Source: Acidobacteriota bacterium
Lineage (GTDB): Bacteria; Acidobacteriota; Terriglobia; Terriglobales; Acidobacteriaceae
Assembly (NCBI GenBank): GCA_021846275.1
Contig: JAJZBZ010000001.1
Coordinates: 310,001-374,000 of the forward strand
Direction: 5' to 3'
DNA length: 64,000 nt
A program made the position numbers and the translations under genes. This document shows, one piece after another, positions 38,913 through 48,857 of the stretch. Positions within the stretch are counted from its first letter, which is position 1; the number at the start of each line of letters is the position of its first letter. Under the pieces are notes generated by a model. It saw only the letters and a list, made by a program, of their open reading frames with translations, was not told where the DNA came from and did no database searches.

Positions 38913-41282
38913 GTGAGTTCCCCGCATACCGCTCTGGACACTCCTGTCACCTACGTTCGCGGCGTAGGCCCGCGTATTGCCGCGCTGCTCGAAGCCAAAG
39001 GAATTCGCGTCGCCGAGGACCTGCTCTATCACCTGCCGTTCCGCTACGAGGACCGCCAGCATCCGCGCTCGCTCTTCGATCTGAAGACCGGCGAAACGGC
39101 CTCCGTCATCGGCGAGATTCGCAGCGCCGGCCTCGTGCAGACGCGCCACAAACCCATCTTCGAAATCGTGCTCGCTCAGGGTGCGCTCTCGATCAAGTGC
39201 ATGTGGTTCAACGGAGGCTATCTTCAGGGGCGTCTGCGCGCGGGACAGATGATCGCGCTTTTTGGGCGCATCGAGGCCTCACGTTCGACGCGCAACCTGA
39301 AAATGATCCAGCCGCAGTTTGAGCTGCTGCCCGACTCCGGCGGCGACGCCATGACGCGCCTGCTCGAAGTGGGCCGCATCACGCCCATCTATGAGTCGCT
39401 CGGCGGCGCGCAGCTTGCCTCGCGCTGGCAGCGCCGGGTCATCTTTCAGCTTCTGGAATCGATCCGCAACAACGTCCCGGAGTGCCTGCCCGGAGCAATC
39501 CTGGAGCGCAACGGATTGCCGCCGCGTGAGCGCGCGCTGGCCGAAACCCACTTTCCGCCGGAGGGTGTCTCCGCGTCCGCACTGGAGGCCGCGCAGACCC
39601 CGGCGCAGCGACGGCTCATCTTCGAGGAACTCTTCTATCTCGAACTCGGCCTCGAACTGAAACGTCGCCGCAGCCGTGAACAGCGCGGCATCGCCTTCCA
39701 GACCACCGACGCCACGCGCGACGCCATCCGCGAGATACTGCCCTTTCATCCGACGACCGCGCAGAAGCGCGCGCTGGGCGAGATTGTCGCCGACATGCGC
39801 GAACCGCACCCGATGCGCCGTCTGCTCCAGGGCGACGTTGGCTCGGGCAAAACCATCGTCGCGCTTCAGGCCATCGTCGTAGCCATGGAAAACGGCTGCC
39901 AGACCGCGCTGATGGCCCCAACCGAGATTCTGGCCACGCAGCACTACCTGGCCGCGCGCAAGCTGCTGGCGCGTTCCTCGCGCAACTATCGCATCGCGCT
40001 CCTGACCGGCTCGGTCGAGGCCGACGCCAAGCGCGCCCTGCGCGGCCAGTTGCAGCGCGGCGAAATCCAGCTCGTCATCGGCACCCACGCTCTCATCGAG
40101 GAGAACGTTGCCTTTGACCGCCTCGGCCTGGTCGTCGTCGATGAGCAGCATCGCTTCGGCGTCATGCAGCGCTTCCGTCTGATGAAGAAACCGAACGATG
40201 CCGAGCCGGACGTATTGGTGATGACGGCCACGCCCATCCCGCGCACGCTCGCGCTCACGCTCTACGGCGATCTGGACACGAGTGTGCTCGACGACCTGCC
40301 GCCCGGCCGCACGCCCATCGTCACGCGGCGCGTGGGCAGCGAGCGCGCCGACGAAGTCTGGCCGTTTGTGCGCGCGCAGGTGGCTGCCGGACGCCAGGCC
40401 TACATCGTCTATCCCATCATCGAAGGCAGCCGCGACGACCAGCAGGAGCTGGACTTCGCGCACGACGACAAGCCCGGCGAAGAGAACGTTGGCGATGCTG
40501 CGCAGGACGCGGCTCCGACTGGAGAGCCGCGCCAGGCAAGAATCCGCGCGCGCGGCGCGGCTGCCGCAGGCCTGGGCGCTGTGGGAACAAAATCTTCGCG
40601 CCGCGGAAAAGCAAAAGCGGCCACGCTCTTCGCTCCGGAACAATCGCCCACGCCGCAGGGCCGCGCCGAGTTGCGCTCCGCCACGGAAATGTTTGACCAG
40701 CTTCGCGCCGGAGCGCTCAACGGCCTGCGCGTGGGCCTGCTGCACGGGCGACTGAGCGCCGACGAAAAAGAGGTCGTCATGCGCCGCTTCCAGCGCGGCG
40801 AAATCGACGTGCTCGTCGCCACCACCGTCGTCGAGGTCGGCGTGGACGTGCCCAACGCGACTGTGATGGTTGTCGACCACGCCGAGCGCTTCGGCCTCGC
40901 GCAGTTGCACCAGTTGCGCGGGCGCGTCGGGCGCGGCAACGCGAAGAGCTACTGCGTTCTGATGACCGGCGAGCGCGTCTCTCCGCAGGCCGAGCAGCGG
41001 CTGGAGGCGATGGTGGCCACGCAGAACGGCTTTGAGCTTGCCGAGCTTGACCTGAAGATGCGCGGCCCTGGCGAATTCTTTGGCACGCGCCAGGCCGGGC
41101 TGCCAGGCTTTCGCGTCGTCAACCTGATCCGCGACAAAGAGCTTCTGGAGCTGGCCAAACAGGAGGCCGCGCGCTTCGTCTCCGCGCCCGACCCAGCCAT
41201 CACTGACCTCGAACGCCGCCGCGTCTGGGACCACCTGAAACAAAGCTGGCAGCGCCGCTACGGGCTGATGGAGGCCGGCTGA
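38913..41282 (+). CDS. recG: ATP-dependent DNA helicase RecG
   Basis: GTG start; TYVRGVGPRIAALLEAKGI, RLLQGDVGSGKTIVALQA, DEQHRFGVMQR, MTATPIPRTLALTLYGDLD, LHQLRGRVGRG. Confidence 0.95.
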   Translation: MSSPHTALDTPVTYVRGVGPRIAALLEAKGIRVAEDLLYHLPFRYEDRQHPRSLFDLKTGETASVIGEIRSAGLVQTRHKPIFEIVLAQGALSIKCMWFNGGYLQGRLRAGQMIALFGRIEASRSTRNLKMIQPQFELLPDSGGDAMTRLLEVGRITPIYESLGGAQLASRWQRRVIFQLLESIRNNVPECLPGAILERNGLPPRERALAETHFPPEGVSASALEAAQTPAQRRLIFEELFYLELGLELKRRRSREQRGIAFQTTDATRDAIREILPFHPTTAQKRALGEIVADMREPHPMRRLLQGDVGSGKTIVALQAIVVAMENGCQTALMAPTEILATQHYLAARKLLARSSRNYRIALLTGSVEADAKRALRGQLQRGEIQLVIGTHALIEENVAFDRLGLVVVDEQHRFGVMQRFRLMKKPNDAEPDVLVMTATPIPRTLALTLYGDLDTSVLDDLPPGRTPIVTRRVGSERADEVWPFVRAQVAAGRQAYIVYPIIEGSRDDQQELDFAHDDKPGEENVGDAAQDAAPTGEPRQARIRARGAAAAGLGAVGTKSSRRGKAKAATLFAPEQSPTPQGRAELRSATEMFDQLRAGALNGLRVGLLHGRLSADEKEVVMRRFQRGEIDVLVATTVVEVGVDVPNATVMVVDHAERFGLAQLHQLRGRVGRGNAKSYCVLMTGERVSPQAEQRLEAMVATQNGFELAELDLKMRGPGEFFGTRQAGLPGFRVVNLIRDKELLELAKQEAARFVSAPDPAITDLERRRVWDHLKQSWQRRYGLMEAG

Positions 41283-41520
41283 GGCAACCTGCCGTCGCGG
41301 AACGCCGACAAAAGCCCTGTAAACAACCCTTGCGACGGCATAAAAAGTCCTGCGCGCAGGAAGAAAATCTCTTGCTTTTCACCGCCCCGCGCGCAACTAT
41401 TCTGAAGAAGGCTGGTCGGTATGATCAGAGGTGCCTGAAAAGGCGCAGGAGATTCAGGAGAAACACCAGTTTCTCCACCCGAAGGCGGAAGTGGCTTCGA
41501 GGTTCTTCAGGGAGGCTCCC

Positions 41521-42345
41521 ATGAAAGCGATTCGGATGCTTGGCATCACTCTGGTGCTGGCCGCAGCCACCATGATTCCCGCACGGGCAAATGTCTTCGT
41601 CGGTCTCGGATTTGGACCGGTGCTGGCTCCGGTTCCTTACGCCTACGCGCCGCCGGTCTGCGACTACGGTTTCTATCAGTTTTACCCCTATTCCTGCGCC
41701 CCCTACGGCTACTACGGCGCGGACTGGTTCTATGACGACGCCTTCATCGGCATCGGCCCATGGTTTGGCTGGGGTTATCCTGGCTGGGGCTTCGGTGGAT
41801 GGGGCTATGGCGGGTGGGGTTATGGGCGTTTCGGCTACGGTGGCTATGGCTATGGGCGTTACGGCTATGGCCCGAATGGCTATCGCGGGCGCTACGGCTA
41901 CGGCGGACGAGGCGGTATCGGCTATGGCAATCGTGGCGGCTACAACGGCGGACGCAATGTCGCGAGCAATGGTGGCCCGCACATGAGTCCTGGCGGCGGC
42001 CTCAGTGGCGCCCGACCCGTCTATAACAGCCGCGCCAACGGCACCAGCGGATTCCGTCCCACCTACGGCGGCGGACTTGGCGGTCGCAGCGCATCGAATA
42101 TGCACATGGCCTCGAATTTCGGTGGCGGCAGCTATCGCGGCGTCAGCGGCTTCGGCGGCAGCCGTTACGGCGGATTCAGCGGCTCGCGCACCAGCAGCTT
42201 TGGTGGCAGCCACTACGGTGGCGTCTCTCACTTCGGTGGCGGCGGCTTCGGCGGCGGTCACTTCGGCGGAGGCGGATTCGGTGGTGGTCACATGGGCGGC
42301 TTCGGCGGTGGCGGTCACTTCGGTGGCGGGGGCGGACATCGTTGA
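41521..42345 (+). CDS. Secreted Gly/Tyr/Trp-rich low-complexity protein
   Basis: Signal MKAIRMLGITLVLAAATMIPARA; GWGYPGWGFGGWGYGGWGYGRFGYGGYGYGRYGYG repeats; SD AGGGAGG before 41521. Confidence 0.75.
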   Translation: MKAIRMLGITLVLAAATMIPARANVFVGLGFGPVLAPVPYAYAPPVCDYGFYQFYPYSCAPYGYYGADWFYDDAFIGIGPWFGWGYPGWGFGGWGYGGWGYGRFGYGGYGYGRYGYGPNGYRGRYGYGGRGGIGYGNRGGYNGGRNVASNGGPHMSPGGGLSGARPVYNSRANGTSGFRPTYGGGLGGRSASNMHMASNFGGGSYRGVSGFGGSRYGGFSGSRTSSFGGSHYGGVSHFGGGGFGGGHFGGGGFGGGHMGGFGGGGHFGGGGGHR

Positions 42346-42370
42346 TCCGCAGTCCGTCATCCCTGTAACG

Positions 42371-42408
42371 AAGAATGGGGAGCGGCAATATCGCTCCCCA
42401 TTCTTTTT
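42371..42408 (+). terminator. Rho-independent terminator
   Basis: AAGAATGGGGAGCG-GCAATAT-CGCTCCCCATTCTTTTT long perfect stem plus U-tract. Confidence 0.88.
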
Positions 42409-42429
42409 GCATTTGCCGTTCTTCCCCCC

Positions 42430-43509
42430 TCAGCCGCCAATCAGCCCCATCAGCCGCTGGGCAATCTCCGCGGCAGCTCGAGGATGCGCCAGCGTCCGCG
42501 CCGCTTCGCCCATCGCCGCCAGCCTGGCGCGGTCGGCCAGCAGCGCGCGCAGTTCCGCAGCCAGCGACGCGGGATTTTCAGCAAGCTGCGCCTCGGTCAG
42601 CATCCGTGCCGCGCCCGCCTGCTCCATCGCCTCGGCATTCCGCTGCTGATGGTTGTCCGCCGCCGCCGCAAACGGCACCAGCAGCGCCGCGCGCCCAGCC
42701 GCAGCAAGCTCGGCCACCGTCGAGGCCCCGCTGCGAGCGAGCACCAGTTGCGCGCGCTCGAAGCACTCCGCCATATTGCTCAGAAACGGTTCCACGCGCC
42801 AGCCAACCATCCCCGCGCAGGCCGTCGCATACGCCGCGCGCGTCTGCTCGGCATGCCGCGCACCGGCCTGATGCAGAATCGTCAGCGTCGGGAATGCGCG
42901 CAACAGTTCCGCCGCAACCGGCGGCAGCAGCGTATTCAGTATCCGCGCTCCCTGCGACCCGCCAAAAATCAGCAGATGCGGCGGCTGGCTCGCGTCCACC
43001 GCAGCAATCGAAAAAAACTCCGGCCGTACCGGAATCCCCGTCACCTGCGCGTTGCGAAACCATCGCGTCGCTGGCGCAAAATTCACAGCGGCAGCAGAGG
43101 CAAACCTCCCCACCAGCCGATTCGTCAGCCCCGGCACGGCATTCGGCTCAAAAGCCAGCGTCGGAATCCCCAGCAGCAGAGCGGCCGCCATTCCTGGCCC
43201 CGACGCATAGCCACCCACGCCCAGCACGGCCTGCGCGCCGAACCGTCGCAGAATACGCACGCAATCCACCAGCGCCATCGGCAGTTGTGTCGCCGTGCGC
43301 AGCCGCGTCGCCAGCGAAACCTGATTCAGCGGACCGGCCGCGACCAGATCCAGCGGAAATCCCGCCTCCGGCACCAGCCGCGACTCCAGCCCGCGATGCG
43401 TGCCAACAAACAGCACCTCCGCGCGGCCCGCAAGCTCGCGAGCCACAGCCAGCGCGGGAATGATGTGCCCACCCGTTCCGCCGCCCACAATCACAATCCG
43501 CGCGCGCAT
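42430..43509 (-). CDS. murG: UDP-GlcNAc--MurNAc-(pentapeptide) pyrophosphoryl-undecaprenol GlcNAc transferase
   Basis: IVIVGGGTGGHIIPALAVARELAGRAEVLFVGTHRGLESRLV, LARSGASTVAELAAAGRAALLVPF. Confidence 0.95.
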   Translation of the reverse strand: MRARIVIVGGGTGGHIIPALAVARELAGRAEVLFVGTHRGLESRLVPEAGFPLDLVAAGPLNQVSLATRLRTATQLPMALVDCVRILRRFGAQAVLGVGGYASGPGMAAALLLGIPTLAFEPNAVPGLTNRLVGRFASAAAVNFAPATRWFRNAQVTGIPVRPEFFSIAAVDASQPPHLLIFGGSQGARILNTLLPPVAAELLRAFPTLTILHQAGARHAEQTRAAYATACAGMVGWRVEPFLSNMAECFERAQLVLARSGASTVAELAAAGRAALLVPFAAAADNHQQRNAEAMEQAGAARMLTEAQLAENPASLAAELRALLADRARLAAMGEAARTLAHPRAAAEIAQRLMGLIGG

Positions 43510-44603
43510 CAGTCAATCTCTCGCGTCAGGTTCAGCAGGATGCCGACGCTGGCCAGCATGATGCACAGCGACGTGCCACCGGAGGAGATGAACGGCAGCG
43601 GAATTCCCTTCGTCGGCAGCAGCGCGATCACCACGCTGATATTGAAAAACGCCTGGATCAGAATCGTGATCGTCAGCCCGAAGGCCAGCAGCCGCGCAAA
43701 CGGATCCTGCAACAAAAAGACCGCGCGAAGTCCACGCCAGCCCAGCAGGATGAAGAGCGAAACGATAAACGCCGCGCCCAGAAATCCAAGCTCCTCGGCG
43801 ATATTCGCAAAGATGAAATCCGTATGCGGCTCCGGCAGATAGAAGAGTTTCTGCACGCCCTCCATATAGCCGCGTCCGGTCCAGCCGCCCGTGCCCACTG
43901 CAATCAGGCTCTGATTGATGTGAAATCCGGCACCCTGCGGATCGGCCTCTGGATTCAGAAACACCATCATCCGCGCGCGCCTCCACGGAACCAGCAGCAG
44001 CAATCCGACCACAATCGGCGCAACCGCCGCAAACGTCCCCAGCAGATACTTCCACTCCATTCCCGCCAGCAGCAGCACCAGGCACGTCGTCGCAAACAAG
44101 ACCAGTGCCGTGCCAAGATCGGGCTCCTTCACCACCAGTCCCGTCAGCACCAGCGCCGGAACCAGTGCCGGCGCAATCGTGTGACGAAAATCCCGCATCG
44201 CATTCAGGCGCGTGTGCAGAAACCACGCCAGATACAGCGCCAGCGTGGGCTTGGCAATCTCCGACGGCTGGAACGTGAAGAATCCTCCGAAGCGAATCCA
44301 GCGATGTGTCGCATGCGAGCCGGGCATGGCAAAAACCACCAGCAGCAGCAGCACCGTCGCCGCAAAAATTCCGCCAATCACAAACCGCGAATTGTAGCGG
44401 CGATAATCGATGCGCATCGTGACGAACATCGCGATCACGCCCAGCAGCGCCCATCCCGCCTGCTTGCCCAGAAACGTGTACGGCGAGCCGTACCGCGCCT
44501 CCGCCACCACAGCCGACGCGGAGAAAACCATCGCCAGCCCGACCACCACCAGCGTCAGCGTGACGAAAAACAGCCACTTGTCCACTCCAACGCGGCGCGC
44601 CAT
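43509..44603 (-). CDS. ftsW: Lipid II polymerase / division protein FtsW
   Basis: SEDS protein: FTFQPSEIAKPTLALYLAWFL, LLPTKGIPLPFISSGGTSLCIMLASVGILLNL. Confidence 0.95.
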   Translation of the reverse strand: MARRVGVDKWLFFVTLTLVVVGLAMVFSASAVVAEARYGSPYTFLGKQAGWALLGVIAMFVTMRIDYRRYNSRFVIGGIFAATVLLLLVVFAMPGSHATHRWIRFGGFFTFQPSEIAKPTLALYLAWFLHTRLNAMRDFRHTIAPALVPALVLTGLVVKEPDLGTALVLFATTCLVLLLAGMEWKYLLGTFAAVAPIVVGLLLLVPWRRARMMVFLNPEADPQGAGFHINQSLIAVGTGGWTGRGYMEGVQKLFYLPEPHTDFIFANIAEELGFLGAAFIVSLFILLGWRGLRAVFLLQDPFARLLAFGLTITILIQAFFNISVVIALLPTKGIPLPFISSGGTSLCIMLASVGILLNLTREID

Positions 44604-45988
44604 CAGCCCGCCGTCTCCGCCATCGCAGCCTGGCTCGCGCGCGCCTTCACCAGTCGCTTGAACTCCCGTCCGCGCGCCTCGTAATTCTCAAACTGATCGA
44701 AGCTCGAACACGCCGGGGACAGCAGCACAATCTCCCCCGGCAGCGCTGCACCAGCAGCCGCTGCCACGGCGCGCTCCAGCGTCTCACAGCCAATCAGCGG
44801 AACGATCCCGCGAAGCTGCGTCTCAATCTTCGCCGCCGCCGAGCCAATCGTATACACCGCGCGCACGCGCTCCCGCAGCAGCGGCTCAAGCTCGGCGTAA
44901 TTCGAGTTCTTGTCCTTCCCACCCACGATCAGGTGAATACCCGCCGGAAACGCCTCGATCGCCTTCGCCGCCGCGTCCACATTCGTCGCCTTGGAGTCGT
45001 TGTAGAACTCCACTCCGCCGTGCCGCGCCACAAACTCGATTCGGTGCTCCACCGCATGGAAGCCGCGAACGACGCGCGCAATCGTCTCCGCCGAAACACC
45101 TGCCAGCCGCGCCGCAGCGACCGCCGCCAGCACGTTCTCCACATTGTGCGCACCCTTCAGCGGAATCTCGTCGACTGCAAGAATCGTCTCCGCAGCCGCA
45201 TTCCCGGCCGCGCGAAAGACGATATTCCCCGCGTCCACAAAAGCTCCGCGCTCCACCGCGCTCGTACGCGAAAACCACCAGACCCCCGACCGCGCACGCT
45301 TCGCGCAATCAGCCGCGCGCGCGTCGTCCGCGTTCAGGATCAGCGTGTCGTCCGCCGTCTGCGCACAAAAAATCCGCTCCTTCGCCAGTGCGTAGTTTTC
45401 AAAGCTGCCATGCCGATCCAGATGATCCGGCGTAATGTTCAGAATCACCGCAATGCTCGGACGAAATCTCTCCACCGTCTCCAGTTGAAAGCTGGAAACC
45501 TCCAGCACGGCCCAGCTATCGTCGGTTGCCGCCTCCACCAGCTCCACCACCGGCACGCCGATATTGCCGCCCACCTGCGTCGGCAGTCCGCTGGCCTCCA
45601 TGATCTCGCCCACCAGCGTAGTCGTCGTCGTCTTTCCGTTCGATCCGGTAATCGCAAGCACGCGCCCGCGCAGAAACTGCGCCGCCAGCTCCAGCTCGCC
45701 AATAATCCGTGTCCCAAAGCTGCGGCTCTGCACCAGCTCCGGCGTGCTCAGCGGCACGCCCGGACTGACAACGATCAGGTCCTGCCTGCGAAAGGTCAGC
45801 AGCCCGTGTCCACCGGCCTCAACCATGATCCCCTGCTCGATCAGCTCAGGAATCTCCCGCGCCAGCGCCGCCGCGCTGCGCACATCGGAGACCGTGACCT
45901 GCGCCCCGCGCTTGCGCAGAAATCGCGCCGACGCGATGCCGGATCGTCCCATCCCTACGACGAGAATGCGTTTGTTCTTCCACTCCAT
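44603..45988 (-). CDS. murD: UDP-N-acetylmuramoylalanine--D-glutamate ligase
   Basis: MEWKNKRILVVGMGRSGIASARFLRKRGAQVTVSD, VLAITGSNGKTTTTTLVGEIM, HDFYNDSKATN-like VEFYNDSKATNVDAAAKAI; start placed at 45988 (GAGGAG SD). Confidence 0.94.
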   Translation of the reverse strand: MEWKNKRILVVGMGRSGIASARFLRKRGAQVTVSDVRSAAALAREIPELIEQGIMVEAGGHGLLTFRRQDLIVVSPGVPLSTPELVQSRSFGTRIIGELELAAQFLRGRVLAITGSNGKTTTTTLVGEIMEASGLPTQVGGNIGVPVVELVEAATDDSWAVLEVSSFQLETVERFRPSIAVILNITPDHLDRHGSFENYALAKERIFCAQTADDTLILNADDARAADCAKRARSGVWWFSRTSAVERGAFVDAGNIVFRAAGNAAAETILAVDEIPLKGAHNVENVLAAVAAARLAGVSAETIARVVRGFHAVEHRIEFVARHGGVEFYNDSKATNVDAAAKAIEAFPAGIHLIVGGKDKNSNYAELEPLLRERVRAVYTIGSAAAKIETQLRGIVPLIGCETLERAVAAAAGAALPGEIVLLSPACSSFDQFENYEARGREFKRLVKARASQAAMAETAG

Positions 45989-45991
45989 CCC

Positions 45992-46021
45992 TGGCTCCTC
46001 GTCCCTTGGCTCCTCGTCTCT
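45992..46021 (-). repeat. 15-bp tandem repeat (2 copies) containing GAGGAG upstream of murD ATG
   Basis: TGGCTCCTCGTCCCT (45992-46006) / TGGCTCCTCGTCTCT (46007-46021), 14/15 identical. Confidence 0.8.
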
Positions 46022-46133
46022 TGACCGGCTCTCACCCGTCTGACAGGCCATTGTTTCACCCCGACTGCCCCGGCGTCATCGCCCGCCCGCGCCAGCGGCT
46101 CGGCGCAATCCGACGCTCCAATCCGCACAGCCC

Positions 46134-47267
46134 TCAGCGCAGCTTCAGCGTCGTCAGCGCAAACAGCGCAAACACCAGCGCCGCAATCCAGAAACGCGCA
46201 ATCACCTTCGATTCCTTCCATCCCAGCAGCTCAAAGTGGTGATGCAGCGGTGCCATTTTGAAGATGCGTTTCTTCCTCAGCTTGTAGCTGCCCACCTGCA
46301 ACATCACCGACAGCGCCTCCAGCACGAAAATCCCGCCAATGAACGGCAGCAGCAGTTCCTGCCGAATGATGACCGCCACCGTTGCAATCGCGCCGCCCAG
46401 CGCCAGCGATCCCACATCGCCCATGAAAATCTCCGCCGGATGCGCGTTGTACCAGAGGAACCCAATCGAGGCGCCAACCATCGCTCCGCAGAAGACCGTC
46501 AGCTCGCCCACCAGCGGCATTCGCTGCAGCTCCAGATAATCAGCAAAGACCACATGGCCACTCACGTACGTCAGCACCGTCAGCGCGCCGGCGGAGATGA
46601 TCGTGCAACCAATCGCCAGCCCGTCCAACCCATCCGTCAGGTTCACCGCATTCGACGAACCCACCAGCACCAGCACCACGAACGCCGCAAACGGCAGAAA
46701 CACCAGCCAGCCCACATGCGTCACGGCACCCAGCCACGGCCAGGTCATCATCGGATGCCACGACTTCACAAACGGCACCGTCATGCGCGTCGAAAACAGC
46801 CGAAACCGATCCAGCACCACCAGCGACACGGCAATCGCGCAGGAGACAGCAATCTGGAGCAGTGTTTTCGCGCCCGCGCGCAGCCCCAGATTGCGCCGCT
46901 TCACCACCTTGATGTAATCATCGGCGAAACCGATAGCACCAAAGGCCAGCGTCGAAAGCATCACCACCCACACGAACGGATTGCCAAGATCCGACCACAG
47001 CAACGTCGGCAACAGGATCGCAATCGCAATCAGCACTCCGCCCATCGTCGGCGTGCCGGATTTCTTCCTGTGCGACTCCGGACCCTCGTCGCGAATGTAC
47101 TGTCCGATCTGAAATTCGCGCAGCTTCTCAATCACAAACGGCCCGATCAGCAGCCCGATCAGCAGCGCCGTCAGCGACGCAAAGACCGTGCGGAAAGTCA
47201 GGTAGCGAAAGATGCGAAACGGATGAAAATACGGATACAGTTTTTGATACAACAGCCAATAAAGCAA
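46134..47267 (-). CDS. mraY: Phospho-N-acetylmuramoyl-pentapeptide-transferase
   Basis: ESHRKKSGTPTMGGVLIA, NAVNLTDGLDGLAIG, APLHHHFELLGWKESKVIARFW. Confidence 0.96.
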   Translation of the reverse strand: MLYWLLYQKLYPYFHPFRIFRYLTFRTVFASLTALLIGLLIGPFVIEKLREFQIGQYIRDEGPESHRKKSGTPTMGGVLIAIAILLPTLLWSDLGNPFVWVVMLSTLAFGAIGFADDYIKVVKRRNLGLRAGAKTLLQIAVSCAIAVSLVVLDRFRLFSTRMTVPFVKSWHPMMTWPWLGAVTHVGWLVFLPFAAFVVLVLVGSSNAVNLTDGLDGLAIGCTIISAGALTVLTYVSGHVVFADYLELQRMPLVGELTVFCGAMVGASIGFLWYNAHPAEIFMGDVGSLALGGAIATVAVIIRQELLLPFIGGIFVLEALSVMLQVGSYKLRKKRIFKMAPLHHHFELLGWKESKVIARFWIAALVFALFALTTLKLR

Positions 47268-47444
47268 GCGGCCTCCAATCGTGCCTGGAGCAAATTCCCA
47301 GTTCCTGCGCCCAGCGAAGTCAGTCCGGATGCCGCCGTTCCTCGAAGAACGGCAGCACGGGCAATTGCGAGCTCCGGTACACCTGCTGTGATTCTCCTAT
47401 GCGGAGTCGTGATCGATTCTATCGTCCGCTCCGCACGGAAAAAA

Positions 47445-48857
47445 TCACCCCACATCCGGCGCGGCGAACATCTCCAGCGCCGTCTCCAGCTTCACCCCGC
47501 GCGAGGCCTTCATCAGCACCAGATCGCCCGCACGCAAATGCCGACGCATCCACTCGCCGGCAGCCTTTGCATTCTCCAGAAAAACCGCCATCGCGCCAGC
47601 CTCCGCCGCCGCGCGCACCAGATGCACCGCCGCGCCGCGCACACCCACAACGATGTCAATGCCCGCCTGCGCCGCCGCGCGCCCACACTCCGCGTGAGCC
47701 TCCGGAGCGTACTCGCCCAACTCCAGCATCTCGCCCGCAATCAGCACGCGCCGCGCGCCGGCACGCGCCAGCCCGCGCGCCGCCAGCGTGGCAATCATTG
47801 AGCGCAGCGCCTCGGGATTCGAGTTGTAGCAATCATTCAGGATCGTCACCCCGCGCACTGTCTCGATCTGCCCGCGTTTGTCCGCTGGCTTCAACTCAGC
47901 CAGCGCCGCCAGAGCCGCGTCCACCGGCACGCCAGCCTCCGCCGCCACGGCCACAGCCGCCATTGCATTCACCGCCTGATGCCGCCCCGGAAGCTTCAGG
48001 CTGAGCGCGCTCTCGGCCCCATGCAGCGCAAAGCGAATCGCCAGACCATCCTCCCGCTCGCTCACTGACTCCAGCGCCGGGTCCGCGCACGGACCATCCC
48101 CGAAATGCACCACCTTGCCCGCAAAATCCCGCCCAAACTGGCTCACATACGCATCCGCGCAGTTCAGAAACGCCACGCCGTTCGCGGGCAGCGCGGCAAT
48201 CAGCTCATATTTCGCGCGCGCAATTCCCGCCTGCCCATCGGAAAAATTCTCAATATGCGCCATCCCCACGTTTGTCACCACGCCCCAGTCCGGCGCGGCA
48301 ATCCGCGCAAGCTGTGCAATCTCACCCGCGTGGTTCATGCCCATCTCCAGCACGGCAATCTCGTGCTCCGGCTCCAGCTTCAGAATCTGCAACGGCAGCC
48401 CAAATCCATTATTCAGATTTCCCTGTGTCTTCAGCACGCGAAACCGCGCGCCCAGCGCCGCCGCCACGGCATCCTTTGTCGAAGTCTTACCCGCGCTTCC
48501 CGTGATGCCCACCACCAGGCTGCCCCACGCGCGCCGCACATGCGCCGCCACAGCCTGCAACGCCGCCAGCGGATCGTCCACCACCACCAGCGGCGCGGCC
48601 AGCGCGCGATCCGGCAACTGCGCCAGCCGCGCAACCGATACCACCGCGCCCACTGCGCCTCGATCCAGCGCCGCCGACAGAAAATCGTGCCCATCGTGCC
48701 GCTCGCCGCGCACGGCAAAAAACAGTTCGCCCTCGGCAATCGTGCGCGAGTCAATCGAATACCCCTGTGCCACAGCCGACCCCGCGCCCTCAGCCGCCAT
48801 CGGAGCTTCCAGCCGAGCGCCGCACGCAAGCGCAATCTCTGCCAGTGTCAGTTTCAT
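47445..48857 (-). CDS. murF: UDP-N-acetylmuramoyl-tripeptide--D-alanyl-D-alanine ligase
   Basis: VVGITGSAGKTSTKDAVAAAL, LEMGMNHAGEIAQLARIAAPDWGVVTNVG, LNDCYNSNPEALRSMI. Confidence 0.94.
   Translation of the reverse strand: MKLTLAEIALACGARLEAPMAAEGAGSAVAQGYSIDSRTIAEGELFFAVRGERHDGHDFLSAALDRGAVGAVVSVARLAQLPDRALAAPLVVVDDPLAALQAVAAHVRRAWGSLVVGITGSAGKTSTKDAVAAALGARFRVLKTQGNLNNGFGLPLQILKLEPEHEIAVLEMGMNHAGEIAQLARIAAPDWGVVTNVGMAHIENFSDGQAGIARAKYELIAALPANGVAFLNCADAYVSQFGRDFAGKVVHFGDGPCADPALESVSEREDGLAIRFALHGAESALSLKLPGRHQAVNAMAAVAVAAEAGVPVDAALAALAELKPADKRGQIETVRGVTILNDCYNSNPEALRSMIATLAARGLARAGARRVLIAGEMLELGEYAPEAHAECGRAAAQAGIDIVVGVRGAAVHLVRAAAEAGAMAVFLENAKAAGEWMRRHLRAGDLVLMKASRGVKLETALEMFAAPDVG

Noticed and set aside
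39279-41243. 654-aa antisense ORF opposite recG
   Set aside because: Compositional by-product of high-GC codon usage; the sense strand has unambiguous RecG motifs and the antisense product has no recognisable domain.
41760-41900. Short GGC/TAT repeats as a possible CRISPR array
   Set aside because: Repeats are in-frame codon repeats of a Gly/Tyr protein with no unique spacers; no cas genes in the window.
41425-42360. 311-aa Ala/Thr-rich antisense ORF opposite the Gly-rich gene
   Set aside because: Direct consequence of Gly codon repeats read in reverse; no SD or domain.
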